Positions 45,491 through 53,382 of a stretch of 64,000 nucleotides of DNA are shown here, in pieces; within the stretch, counting starts at the first letter, position 1; every line of letters begins with the position of its first letter. The stretch comes from Bacillota bacterium (GTDB lineage Bacteria; Bacillota; Clostridia; TANB77; CAG-465), in the NCBI GenBank assembly GCA_023410645.1, contig JAEYPQ010000040.1:25298-89297 (forward strand). The letters run 5' to 3'. The notes under the pieces were generated by a model. The model was not told the origin of the DNA and ran no database searches. It saw nothing but the letters and a program-made list of their open reading frames with translations. The position numbers and the translations under genes were made by a program.

Positions 45491-46258
45491 TAAACTTTCA
45501 TAGTAATTAAATAATTCTAACCATTTATCATATTTTATCTCACTTATAAGAAAATCTCTTTTTATATTTAATTTTCTCATTATTATTTTTGATTGAGTAT
45601 ATGAAAAAAGATTAAATAACTTTTTTTTAGACTTAAATCCGGTAGTAAATATATATTTTATAAATTCACAATATGATTTATAATCTTTCACATCACATAC
45701 ATCTTTTTTTTGAAAATATATTAATGCACAATCTACGTTGGGGATTGGTCTAAAATTTTCTTTATTTATTAAGTACTTTACTTTAATTTCATAATTTGGT
45801 TTTAAAAGTAATGACTGTAGACATTCTTTGTTTAATCCTGCATATCTATAAGCTACTTCCTTTTGTACTATTAAATAAGTATCTGTAGGTGGATTATTGT
45901 TAAATAATAATTTGTTTATAATGCTTGATGTTATATTAAATGGAATACTAGAAAATACTTTATATTCTGTACCATTTTCAGGTAAATCACATTGTAAAAA
46001 ATCACAATTTATTAATTCAACATTTTTATTAAAACTCATTTCTAATAAGTTATTAAATAATTTATTATCGATCTCATAAGTTAATAGTTTTTTGCAACTA
46101 TTCATTAGATATTTAGTTATTATTCCTTTTCCCGTACCAATTTCTAGTACTATATCATTACTATTAATATTACTTAAATTTACTAATTCATTTACTAATT
46201 TCTTGTCAAATAAAAAATTTTGACTAAATTTTACTTTGTATTCTTTAAAACGATTCAT
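45482..46258 (-). CDS. erm: Erm-type 23S rRNA adenine N6-methyltransferase (macrolide resistance family)
   Basis: 258 residues. 'KFSQNFLFDKKLV' matches the Erm/KsgA start, motif I is 'VLEIGTGKGIITKYL', 'LINCDFLQCDL' is motif III-like, and motif IV is 'SSIPFNITSSIINKLLF', where the usual N-I-P-F/Y reads S-I-P-F. The C-terminus 'FRPIPNVDCALIYF' is Erm-like. The length and the attenuator described upstream support Erm over the housekeeping KsgA. Erm dimethylates A2058 of 23S rRNA and blocks macrolides, lincosamides and streptogramin B. The S-for-N change is a caution about activity. A gaaaggg ribosome binding site precedes. Confidence 0.85.
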   Translation of the reverse strand: MNRFKEYKVKFSQNFLFDKKLVNELVNLSNINSNDIVLEIGTGKGIITKYLMNSCKKLLTYEIDNKLFNNLLEMSFNKNVELINCDFLQCDLPENGTEYKVFSSIPFNITSSIINKLLFNNNPPTDTYLIVQKEVAYRYAGLNKECLQSLLLKPNYEIKVKYLINKENFRPIPNVDCALIYFQKKDVCDVKDYKSYCEFIKYIFTTGFKSKKKLFNLFSYTQSKIIMRKLNIKRDFLISEIKYDKWLELFNYYESLKR

Positions 46259-46287
46259 ATTAGCACCCTTTCTATATAAAATAGAAA

Positions 46288-46358
46288 AGTTAAGTGCATA
46301 ATATTATTATATATTAGTTAGTGTTATAATTATAATTTTATGCACTTAACTAATATAT
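46288..46358 (-). promoter_or_regulatory. Attenuator of erm with mutually exclusive hairpins
   Basis: In the transcript, segment 1 (46338-46358, the end of the leader peptide gene) can pair in two ways. Its 5' part (46347-46358) is complementary to 46309-46320 over 12 bp; its 3' part (46338-46351) is perfectly complementary to 46288-46301 over 14 bp. The two pairings share 46347-46351 and exclude each other. A short hairpin (ctttctat/atagaaag, one bulge) just before erm could also mask its ribosome binding site. This is the layout of drug-induced erm leaders. Confidence 0.65.
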
Positions 46359-46409
46359 TCTTAATCTAATGCTGTTTATCATTGTTATTATTCTAACTCC
46401 GTATATCAT
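46350..46409 (-). CDS. Erm leader peptide with RLR stalling motif
   Basis: A 19-codon frame encoding MIYGVRIITMINSIRLRIY. Its ribosome binding site GGGAGGGG (46415-46422) is five bases from the ATG, stronger than most in the window. The sequence I-R-L-R matches the +x+ motif (Arg-x-Arg) at which macrolide-bound ribosomes stall, as in the ErmD leader (M-R-L-R). The stop codon lies within the pairing segment of the attenuator. Position, size and motif all agree with a regulatory leader for erm. Confidence 0.8.
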   Translation of the reverse strand: MIYGVRIITMINSIRLRIY

Positions 46410-46436
46410 AGCTACCCCTCCCAAGTTTACAATAAT

Positions 46437-46465
46437 ATTTTATCATGTTTATAAAAAATAGTCAA
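46437..46465 (-). promoter_or_regulatory. Promoter of the erm leader-erm transcript
   Basis: On the minus strand TTGACT (46460-46465), 17-base spacer ending TGA, TAAAAT (46437-46442). Transcription would begin near 46430, about 20 bases ahead of the leader start. Confidence 0.8.
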
Positions 46466-46509
46466 TAATACATAATGTATAACATTTTTGTCACAATAAT
46501 TATAAAGGG

Positions 46510-46538
46510 TTGACAAAAGCAAAATTGTAAGATATTAT
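46510..46538 (+). promoter_or_regulatory. Promoter of the TVP38 gene
   Basis: TTGACA (46510-46515), 17-base spacer, TATTAT (46533-46538). The transcript would carry a ~140-base AT-rich leader. The whole 424-base gap 46259-46682 is thus used by erm control and this promoter. Confidence 0.75.
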
Positions 46539-46682
46539 CTAATAGAAGTATTTTTTGTTATATAATGTAGGATATGGAAAAAAATATAATTTAAGTTATA
46601 TATTTAAATATATAATAAATTTGTTAACTAATATATATATACATCGTTACATATAGTATAAGACATTAAAAGGAGTGATTTT

Positions 46683-47273
46683 TTGAAGAAAATAAAAGCA
46701 AAGACACTTATTCATATTTCAACAATACTAGGTACAATTTTATTTATAGCTTTTGTTGTGTATGGATTAAGAACTAATATTTTTACAGATCAAGTTGCAC
46801 TATCAAATTTCTTAAGTAATGTTGGAATATTTGGACCTTTGATTTTTATAATCATTCAAATCGTTCAAGTTATAATACCAATAATTCCAGGAAATGTTAG
46901 TTGTGCAGTGGGCGTATTAGTATTTGGTGCATGGTATGGTTTTTTATATAATTATGTAAGTATATTAACAGGTTCAATAATTGTATTTTTCTTGTCTAGA
47001 AGATATGGAATGTCAATAATCAGAAAACTATTTAGTGAAAAAACAATAAACAAATATATAGGATGGCTAGATGAGAACAAAAGATTTGAAAAACTTTTTG
47101 CACTTGCTATATTTTTGCCAGTAGCACCAGATGACTTCCTTTGTTATTTAGCTGGTATTACACGTATATCTGTAAAAAAATACATATTAATTTTGGTATT
47201 ACTAAAACCACTTACAATAGCATCATATAGTTTTCTATTAACATATATAGCATCATTTTTATTAAAACTCTAG
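46683..47273 (+). CDS. TVP38/TMEM64 family (VTT/DedA-like) membrane protein
   Basis: 196 residues with five to six hydrophobic helices. The VTT-domain blocks 'IPIIPGNVSCAVGVLVFG', 'GSIIVFFLSRRYG' and 'FLPVAPDDFLCYLAGITR' are visible; the last is the conserved F/P-x-x-P-x-D motif. Such proteins are thought to help lipid scrambling or transport. TTG start with aaaggag 9 bases upstream. Divergent from erm. Confidence 0.88.
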   Translation: MKKIKAKTLIHISTILGTILFIAFVVYGLRTNIFTDQVALSNFLSNVGIFGPLIFIIIQIVQVIIPIIPGNVSCAVGVLVFGAWYGFLYNYVSILTGSIIVFFLSRRYGMSIIRKLFSEKTINKYIGWLDENKRFEKLFALAIFLPVAPDDFLCYLAGITRISVKKYILILVLLKPLTIASYSFLLTYIASFLLKL

Positions 47274-47308
47274 TATTAATTTAAATTAAATAAGCAAAAT
47301 AATTATTA

Positions 47309-47345
47309 AACATAAATATTTATAAAAAATATTTGTGTTTTTTTA
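47309..47345 (+). terminator. Terminator immediately ahead of msrAB
   Basis: 12-bp stem aacataaatatt (47309-47320) / aatatttgtgtt (47328-47339) with one G-U pair, then a run of T that reaches the msrAB ribosome binding site. Confidence 0.75.
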
Positions 47346-47361
47346 TTTAAGGAGATTTTTT

Positions 47362-48318
47362 ATGAATAATTTAAAAGAAATTTATTTAGCTGGTGGTTGT
47401 TTTTGGGGAGTAGAAAAATATATTGAAGGAATAATTGGAGTTGTATCAACTGAAGTTGGGTATGCAAATGGTCATACTGAAAATCCAACATATAAAGAAG
47501 TATGTAATGATGATACAGGATATGCAGAGACTGTACATGTAATATATGATCCTGAAAAAATAACTCTAAAATTCTTACTTGATTTGTTTTATGAAATTAT
47601 AGATCCAACATCAATAAATAAACAAGGAAATGATGTTGGCGATCAGTATAGAACTGGTATATATTATATAGATGAAGATGATAAAGATATAATATTAAAT
47701 TCAATTGAAAGACTTAAAGAAAAATATACTAGAAATATAGCAATTGAAATAGAAAAATTAAAAATATTTTACAAAGCAGAAGACTACCATCAAAAATATT
47801 TAGATAAAAACCCAAATGGTTATTGTCATATAAGTAGTAATAAATTTAAAAATGTAACTGAAATAAAAGTAGATAAATATAAATATGAAGAGCCAACTGA
47901 AAAGGATTTGAATAAACTTAATAAATTAGAATACAATGTTACCCAAAATGCAGATACAGAAGCACCCTTTCAAAATGAATATTATAATAACTTTAAAAGT
48001 GGAATATATATTGATATTGTAACAGGTGAACCATTGTTTTTATCAACCGATAAATTTGAATCAGGATGTGGTTGGCCAAGTTTTACTAGACCAATAGATC
48101 CAGAAGTTATAAAAGAAAAAGAAGATAGATCACTTTTTATGAGACGTACTGAAGTAAGAAGTAGGGTAGGAAATTCACACTTAGGTCATGTTTTTGATGA
48201 TGGTCCAAAAGATAAAGGAGGGAAGAGATATTGCATAAATAGTGCATCACTTAAATTTATTCCAAAAGAAGAAATGGAAAAAGAAGGATATGGATATTTA
48301 ATCGAGTATGTAAAATAA
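47362..48318 (+). CDS. msrAB: Bifunctional methionine sulfoxide reductase MsrA-MsrB
   Basis: 318 residues. N-terminal MsrA domain with the catalytic Cys in 'GGCFWGVEKY', 'GYANGHTENPTYKEVC' and 'DVGDQYRTGIYY'. The MsrB domain begins near residue 190 and has 'SGCGWPSFTRP', 'VGNSHLGHVFDDGP' and catalytic Cys in 'RYCINSASL'. The CxxC zinc pairs of some MsrB proteins are absent, as in other fused forms. It reduces both S and R methionine sulfoxide epimers. Start 47362 with aaggaga; an in-frame ATG 27 bases earlier falls in the terminator. Confidence 0.95.
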   Translation: MNNLKEIYLAGGCFWGVEKYIEGIIGVVSTEVGYANGHTENPTYKEVCNDDTGYAETVHVIYDPEKITLKFLLDLFYEIIDPTSINKQGNDVGDQYRTGIYYIDEDDKDIILNSIERLKEKYTRNIAIEIEKLKIFYKAEDYHQKYLDKNPNGYCHISSNKFKNVTEIKVDKYKYEEPTEKDLNKLNKLEYNVTQNADTEAPFQNEYYNNFKSGIYIDIVTGEPLFLSTDKFESGCGWPSFTRPIDPEVIKEKEDRSLFMRRTEVRSRVGNSHLGHVFDDGPKDKGGKRYCINSASLKFIPKEEMEKEGYGYLIEYVK

Positions 48319-48329
48319 TAAAATAAATA

Positions 48330-48357
48330 TTGACATATTTTTCATAAATGGTATAAT
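48330..48357 (+). promoter_or_regulatory. Promoter of the Ham1-like gene
   Basis: TTGACA (48330-48335), 16-base spacer, TATAAT (48352-48357). Confidence 0.8.
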
Positions 48358-48410
48358 CTAATTACTAAAATGAATTAGTAAAAAATATGAATATATTACA
48401 GGAGGCTTTT

Positions 48411-48980
48411 ATGGAAAATATAGTTTTTGTTACTACCAATAAAGGAAAGATAGCAACGGCTCAACAATATTTTAAAAAAGCAAAATTAGAAACATATAAT
48501 TATGATTTGATTGAACCAAGGAGTGATGATATACAAGAAATTGCTAAATCGAAAGTTATCCAGGCATATGAACTTGTTAAGAGACCATGTATTGCATTAG
48601 ATTCAGGATTTTTTATTGAAGCATTAAATGGCTTCCCAAGGGCATTTGTTAATTTTGCACTTAATACTCTTGGTATTGAAGGCATTTTAAGAACAATGAA
48701 TGGAATTGAAAATAGAAGTTGCTGCTTTAGGGAATGTCTTGCATATTTTGATGGGAAAGATATAAAATATTTTTTCTGTGAGCATGAGGGAATTCTGTCA
48801 GAGAAAATAAAAGGAATGGAAAATCCGGAAAAATGGAGTGATCTTTGGTATATATTTATACCTGAATATTCCAAAGATGGAAGAACATTATCAGAATATT
48901 CGATTGAAGAAACACATGAAAGAAGAGAGAAAATTGATTCTTCAATAAAACAATTTGCAAATTGGTATGAAAATAAGTAA
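48411..48980 (+). CDS. Ham1/RdgB-like non-canonical purine NTP pyrophosphatase
   Basis: 189 residues. 'FVTTNKGKIATAQQ' matches the substrate-binding start of the Ham1 fold and 'ALDSGFFIEALNGFPRAF' the catalytic loop, in which the usual D-D-S-G reads L-D-S-G. 'EGILSEKI' and 'DLWYIFIPE' follow at the places of the usual GxI and GYDPIF blocks, but are quite divergent. The enzyme should hydrolyse ITP/XTP or a related nucleotide. ggaggc ribosome binding site. Own promoter and hairpin terminator. Confidence 0.75.
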   Translation: MENIVFVTTNKGKIATAQQYFKKAKLETYNYDLIEPRSDDIQEIAKSKVIQAYELVKRPCIALDSGFFIEALNGFPRAFVNFALNTLGIEGILRTMNGIENRSCCFRECLAYFDGKDIKYFFCEHEGILSEKIKGMENPEKWSDLWYIFIPEYSKDGRTLSEYSIEETHERREKIDSSIKQFANWYENK

Positions 48981-48981
48981 T

Positions 48982-49023
48982 ATTAAAAGCAGTAATAGAC
49001 TATATACTATTACTGCTTTTAAT
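48982..49023 (+). terminator. Hairpin after the Ham1-like gene
   Basis: 17-bp perfect stem (48982-48998 with 49007-49023) but only a weak T-tract behind. Confidence 0.7.
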
Positions 49024-49046
49024 ATATTAGAAATATAATTAAAACA

Positions 49047-49075
49047 TTGATTAAAATATATTATTAGTATATAAT
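49047..49075 (+). promoter_or_regulatory. Promoter of the ASCH gene
   Basis: TTGATT (49047-49052), 17-base spacer, TATAAT (49070-49075). Confidence 0.6.
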
Positions 49076-49098
49076 AACTGTTAGAGAAGGTAATTATT

Positions 49099-49497
49099 AT
49101 GAGAGTTTTGAGTTTACTTGAACCATGGGCAAGCTTAATAAATGAAAAAGTAAAGTTTATTGAAACAAGAAGTTGGAAGACAAATTACAGGGGTGAACTA
49201 TATATACATGCAAGTAAGAATGAGTTAACTAAAAAAAATATTGAACATTATAATAAGCAAATGTCATACTTAAAAAGTACTGATTTTAAATATGGATACA
49301 TTATTTGTAAATGTAATTTGGTTGACTGTATTTATATGACTAATGATTTTATTAATAAAATAAAGAAAAATGATAAAGAATATGCAAGTGGAAACTATGA
49401 AGTTGGAAGATATGCTTGGATTTTAGATAACATTCAAACCCTAGAAGAACCCATACCAGCAAAAGGAAGTTTAGAAATTTGGAATTATGAATGCTAA
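49099..49497 (+). CDS. ASCH-domain protein
   Basis: 132 residues. 'LSLLEPWASLINEKVKFIETRSW' with 'YRGELYIHAS' is the ASCH/PUA-like start, and 'GRYAWILDNI' and 'PIPAKGSL' are conserved later. The fold binds RNA or modified nucleosides; some bacterial ASCH proteins hydrolyse N4-acetylcytidine. The specific substrate is not clear. Confidence 0.82.
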   Translation: MRVLSLLEPWASLINEKVKFIETRSWKTNYRGELYIHASKNELTKKNIEHYNKQMSYLKSTDFKYGYIICKCNLVDCIYMTNDFINKIKKNDKEYASGNYEVGRYAWILDNIQTLEEPIPAKGSLEIWNYEC

Positions 49498-49566
49498 TTT
49501 ATATTAAATTAATTATATATGTATATAGGACTTAATAATGTAAATAATATCTTTAGGAGTGATAAT

Positions 49567-49995
49567 ATGAATAAAGATATTGAATTTTTAAATTATATAG
49601 CCCAAAATTCAAAGATGGGAATAGATACTTTAACACTTATAATTAAAGATATTGATGGAAATGAATTTAAAACTATTTTATTGGATCAGTTACAAGAATA
49701 TATGAAAATATACGATAAGTGTACAGAATTATTGCATAGTATGAATAGTAATGTGGAAGATTTTAATGCATTACAAAAAGTCAGTACTTATATGGCTACG
49801 AAGTTTAATATGGCAAAAGATGATTCTCATTCTCATATAGCTGAAATGATAATACAAGGTAGTACAATGGGTGTTACTGATATAACTAAAAAAATTAATC
49901 AGTATATAGATTCTGATGAAAAAATACAAATTTTAGCTAAGAAATTATTAAAGATAGAAGAAAATAATATTGAAGAAATGAAAAGATATCTATAA
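49567..49995 (+). CDS. Hypothetical four-helix-bundle protein
   Basis: 142 residues, helical throughout. 'FLNYIAQNSKMGIDTLTLIIKDI' and 'SHIAEMIIQGSTMGVTDITKKINQY' are two similar helix pairs that suggest an internal duplication with a ferritin-like or DUF2383-like bundle. Histidines in 'DDSHSHIAEM' could bind metal but this is not established. aggagtg ribosome binding site. Fits with the ASCH gene as a possible operon (69-base gap). Confidence 0.6.
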   Translation: MNKDIEFLNYIAQNSKMGIDTLTLIIKDIDGNEFKTILLDQLQEYMKIYDKCTELLHSMNSNVEDFNALQKVSTYMATKFNMAKDDSHSHIAEMIIQGSTMGVTDITKKINQYIDSDEKIQILAKKLLKIEENNIEEMKRYL

Positions 49996-50038
49996 AAGAA
50001 AATAACTTACTAAACACATTAGTAAGTTATTTCTTTTA
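49994..50038. terminator. Bidirectional terminator between convergent genes
   Basis: About 20-base arms (49994-50013 with 50019-50038), one bulge, loop of five bases, A- and T-runs. Confidence 0.85.
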
Positions 50039-50046
50039 TATCTACA

Positions 50047-50862
50047 TTATTCCTCAGCAAATTTCATCAACTCTTCATTAAATTTATCCCTTGCATCATA
50101 GAAAAGAAAGTGTCCAGCATCTTCAAATTTTACAAGTTTTGCATTTTTTATAGCTTTTTCTTGTGCAACTGCAAGTGGAAATAGACATACTTTATCATGT
50201 ATACTATGAAGTATTAATGTTGGAACATTAATTGTTTCTAAATCTTTAAATAATCCTTCTTCATCTAACCAAGTGTTAGCTATTGCGGCTGTTGACCATC
50301 CTGCAGCCTGCAATCCAAGTTGAAAAATCCAATCTGATAGTTCTGGAGTTACATATTGATAGAATATCATATTTCCAAAATCACGTAACATATGTGGACG
50401 ATCATTAAGAGTACCATTAATAATGTTTGTAACAGCCTCTCTTGGTAGACCATATGGAAAGTATGTACGTTGTACAAGACTTGGTGCAGCTGCTGCAAAA
50501 AGAGCAAGTTTTGATACGCAGTATCCATTGTGTCTTGCCATATATCTTATACAAATAGCACCCCCCGTAGAATGTCCAGCTAATATAAAATCTTTTAGTT
50601 TAAGTGCATCCACAACTGCACGAATATCATCTGAAAGTCTGTTATAATCATATCCTGTAAATGGTCTGTCCGATTTACCAAAACCTCTACAATCTATACC
50701 AATACATCTATATCCCATCTTTGGTAATTTATTGAATTGATACTCAAAAAGATTATGATTTCCTGGCCATCCATGTACAAATAATATTGTTTTCTTTCCA
50801 GTAGGATTAATATCCTCAACAAAAATTTTAACGTTATCTTCAACTGTAATATAATATTCCAT
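50047..50862 (-). CDS. Alpha/beta-hydrolase
   Basis: 271 residues. 'LFVHGWPGNHNLFEYQF' is the oxyanion region, 'DCRGFGKSDRP' the next loop, nucleophile Ser in 'AGHSTGGAICIRYMA', an acid in 'HSIHDKVCLF' and His in 'DAGHFLFYD' complete the triad. It resembles the haloperoxidase/epoxide hydrolase-like group without metals. The substrate is unknown. A strong ggggggat ribosome binding site precedes. Confidence 0.9.
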   Translation of the reverse strand: MEYYITVEDNVKIFVEDINPTGKKTILFVHGWPGNHNLFEYQFNKLPKMGYRCIGIDCRGFGKSDRPFTGYDYNRLSDDIRAVVDALKLKDFILAGHSTGGAICIRYMARHNGYCVSKLALFAAAAPSLVQRTYFPYGLPREAVTNIINGTLNDRPHMLRDFGNMIFYQYVTPELSDWIFQLGLQAAGWSTAAIANTWLDEEGLFKDLETINVPTLILHSIHDKVCLFPLAVAQEKAIKNAKLVKFEDAGHFLFYDARDKFNEELMKFAEE

Positions 50863-50943
50863 TTTTATCCCCCCATAAATTAAAGTTCTAATTAATTATA
50901 TTAATAAAATTAATTAGATATACTATTTTGTTAAAATATTAAA

Positions 50944-50972
50944 TTGTAAATTTATTCTAAATGTGATATATT
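50944..50972 (+). promoter_or_regulatory. Promoter of the nucleotidase-nucleoside hydrolase fusion gene
   Basis: TTGTAA (50944-50949), 17-base spacer ending TGA, TATATT (50967-50972). Confidence 0.55.
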
Positions 50973-51010
50973 AATAAATATATATATATTTAAATAAGTT
51001 AGGAGATACT

Positions 51011-52441
51011 ATGAGAATAGGTTTAGATATCGATAATGTTATAACCGCTTTTGATGAACTTGTATTAGAGGAATTTTTTATTGAAGATAAGAAAAAAAGA
51101 AATAAGGGAATCGTAAATCCAAATGGAGAATGGATAAAACATAAATTTGATTGGAGTAAAGAAGAAGTAGAAGAATTTTTTGATAATAATATGGAAAATA
51201 TGGCAACAATAATGAATCCAAGAGATGGTGCTAAATATTATATGGATAAATTATTAGAAGATGGACATGAATTATATTTAATTTCTCATAGAGCATATCC
51301 ACATTATAAAACTCCATTTGAAACTACTATAAATTGGCTAAAGAAAAATAATATTAATTATACAAAGTTAATTCTTTCTGAAACCACTGATAAAAGTAAA
51401 GAATGCTTTGAAAATAAAGTTGATATAATGTTTGATGATGTTCAATCAAACTGTCATAAGCTAAAAAAATCTGGAATTAGATGCTATTTGGTACAAACAA
51501 AGTATAATAATAGTAATAGAGATGGACTTAATGTGGTCAGAGATTGGAGACATATATATGATATTATATGTGATTTATCAGTATCAAATTTAGAAAAATT
51601 CCATGTTATTTTAGATACGGACACAGATAATGAAGCTGATGATCAATTTGCTTTATCCTATTTATTAAAATCAAAAGACAGAGTTATTCTAGATGCCGTG
51701 ACAATTGCTCCATATAGTCATAAAAATATTATAAATTCAGATGAAAGTATTGAAAGAAGTTATAATATAGCAAAAAAAATATTTGAATTTTGTAACGAAT
51801 CGTCTGATAATATTATATTTAAAGGTTCAACGGATTATATTACTAATAATTATGATGAGGAAAATGATGCAGTAAAGAAAATAATTGAAGTAGCCAATGC
51901 AAATGAACTTACTTATATATTAGCAATTGGTGCAATTACAAATGTTGCTTTAGCAATAAAGAAATATCCTTATATAATAAATAAAATTAAAATAATATGG
52001 TTAGGTGGACATAGTTTAGTATCAAAAGATAATAGAGAGTATAATTTTAGGCAAGATATTGAGGGAAATAGAATTGTTTTTTATAGTGGAGTTGATTTGA
52101 CTGTAATTCCATGTAAAAATGTTGCTTCAAATTTGGTTACATCGATATATGAATTGAAACACTACTTTGATATTACAAATGGACTAGGAAAATTCTTATA
52201 TGATAGGTTTTATAATGATGGATTACATGGAATAACTTTAAGAAGAGTTATATGGGATATTTCTGTTATTGCTTATGTTGTAAATCCATATTGGTTTGAA
52301 AAGGAAAAGATTAAATGTCCTCTAATAAATGATGAATTAAAATATATTGATTCAAATTTTACACATAAAATAACTTTTATTAATGATTTAAACGTAAATG
52401 AAATATATAAAGATATGTTTAATAAATTAGGAAATAAATAA
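51011..52441 (+). CDS. Fusion of HAD 5'-nucleotidase-like domain and inosine/uridine-type nucleoside hydrolase
   Basis: 476 residues, one open frame. Residues 1-~190 are a HAD phosphatase of the 5'(3')-nucleotidase type: 'GLDIDNVIT' with D6 and D8, 'ISHR' (S92), and acidic 'MFDDVQSN' (D142, D143). Residues ~198-476 are an IU-nucleoside hydrolase: calcium site 'DTDTDNEADD' (202-211), 'LAIGAITNVALAIKKYP', 'IWLGG', and 'WDISVIAYV' where Asp416 is kept but the usual preceding His is Trp415. Both active sites look largely intact, so one chain could strip phosphate from a nucleotide and then split the nucleoside to base and ribose. aggaga ribosome binding site. Confidence 0.85.
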   Translation: MRIGLDIDNVITAFDELVLEEFFIEDKKKRNKGIVNPNGEWIKHKFDWSKEEVEEFFDNNMENMATIMNPRDGAKYYMDKLLEDGHELYLISHRAYPHYKTPFETTINWLKKNNINYTKLILSETTDKSKECFENKVDIMFDDVQSNCHKLKKSGIRCYLVQTKYNNSNRDGLNVVRDWRHIYDIICDLSVSNLEKFHVILDTDTDNEADDQFALSYLLKSKDRVILDAVTIAPYSHKNIINSDESIERSYNIAKKIFEFCNESSDNIIFKGSTDYITNNYDEENDAVKKIIEVANANELTYILAIGAITNVALAIKKYPYIINKIKIIWLGGHSLVSKDNREYNFRQDIEGNRIVFYSGVDLTVIPCKNVASNLVTSIYELKHYFDITNGLGKFLYDRFYNDGLHGITLRRVIWDISVIAYVVNPYWFEKEKIKCPLINDELKYIDSNFTHKITFINDLNVNEIYKDMFNKLGNK

Positions 52442-52447
52442 AATTTT

Positions 52448-52484
52448 CCAGATATGAACTAAAAATACATATCTGGGTTAATTT
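52448..52484. terminator. Hairpin terminator between convergent fusion gene and spoIIR
   Basis: 9-bp stem ccagatatg (52448-52456) / catatctgg (52468-52476), then ttaattttt. Confidence 0.75.
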
Positions 52485-53153
52485 TTATATTTTTTCTTTT
52501 ATTGCATCAATTATCTCTAAAATCTTAGATTTATATTCTTTTTGCTCTTTTTCATTATTATATTCTTCTATTTCATTTTCGTCATCATATATGTGAGATA
52601 TAAAAGGCATAATTGTTTCATAACCTTCTAATTTTTGTATATTTTCTTTATTTGGAAATAGTAATGTCCAAAAGTTTTTTCCTTTCCCATCTCCAAGTAT
52701 CACCTGAATACTATCATAAGTTCCTTTCTCCATATCTAATGTCATACTTTGTTTTTCATCATATGAAATTTTACCAATTTTAACACTTGTATTATAATTA
52801 AAATTGTTATCATTTAAAGTATTATTTGAGATTTCAATAATTTTATTACTATTGGCCTTAAGTGAAGAAACCATATCTTCTTTTGTGCTATATGTATTAG
52901 ATAAATTTTTAATATAATTTTCTATTTTTTCTGATATTTTTAGTTTTATAAGTTGATCTTCAATGCTATTACTATTTGCAACTACGTGCAATCTGAATAT
53001 ATCTTCCTTTTCGTAATTTTTATTGTATAAATTAAATACTATTAAAGTATTTAATAATATAAAAGAAAGTATCGCAATAAACATTGGTGTTATTTTTCTT
53101 ATTTTTTTTTCCTCATTTAAAAACTTATTTTCATTTGTACTTTTTATTTCCAT
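52485..53153 (-). CDS. spoIIR: Stage II sporulation protein R
   Basis: 222 residues. A membrane helix ('PMFIAILSFILLNTLIVFNL') is followed by 'EDIFRLHVVANSNSIEDQLIKLKISEKI', the hallmark of SpoIIR: FRxHVIANSDSxxDQxLKLxVRD in other Clostridia and Bacilli. It is made in the forespore and triggers SpoIIGA to process pro-sigma-E in the mother cell. A sigma-F-like promoter lies upstream. aggtgg ribosome binding site. Confidence 0.93.
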   Translation of the reverse strand: MEIKSTNENKFLNEEKKIRKITPMFIAILSFILLNTLIVFNLYNKNYEKEDIFRLHVVANSNSIEDQLIKLKISEKIENYIKNLSNTYSTKEDMVSSLKANSNKIIEISNNTLNDNNFNYNTSVKIGKISYDEKQSMTLDMEKGTYDSIQVILGDGKGKNFWTLLFPNKENIQKLEGYETIMPFISHIYDDENEIEEYNNEKEQKEYKSKILEIIDAIKEKI

Positions 53154-53171
53154 TATTTACCACCTAGAATT

Positions 53172-53199
53172 ATTATTACCAAATATGATTAAATCATAC
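53172..53199 (-). promoter_or_regulatory. Sigma-F/G-like promoter of spoIIR
   Basis: On the minus strand GTATG (53195-53199), 14-base spacer, GGTAATAAT (53172-53180), close to the sigma-F pattern GCATA-N15-GGnnAnnnT. The start would fall near 53165, just at the ribosome binding site. Confidence 0.45.
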
Positions 53200-53326
53200 T
53201 AAAAAAAATCACTAATTTTTTTGTCATATTTTTATGTATATAATCGTAATTTGTATTAATAAAAATTATGTCGTAGATAACTCCTACAATTCTACAAAAC
53301 AGTACAAAAATATATAAAATTAGAAT

Positions 53327-53355
53327 TTGACTTTGTGGTATATGAGTGATAAAAT
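53327..53355 (+). promoter_or_regulatory. Promoter of the 53383 gene
   Basis: TTGACT (53327-53332), 17-base spacer ending TGA, TAAAAT (53350-53355). Confidence 0.8.
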
Positions 53356-53382
53356 TTAAACTGTGAGAGGGGGAAACAAAAG

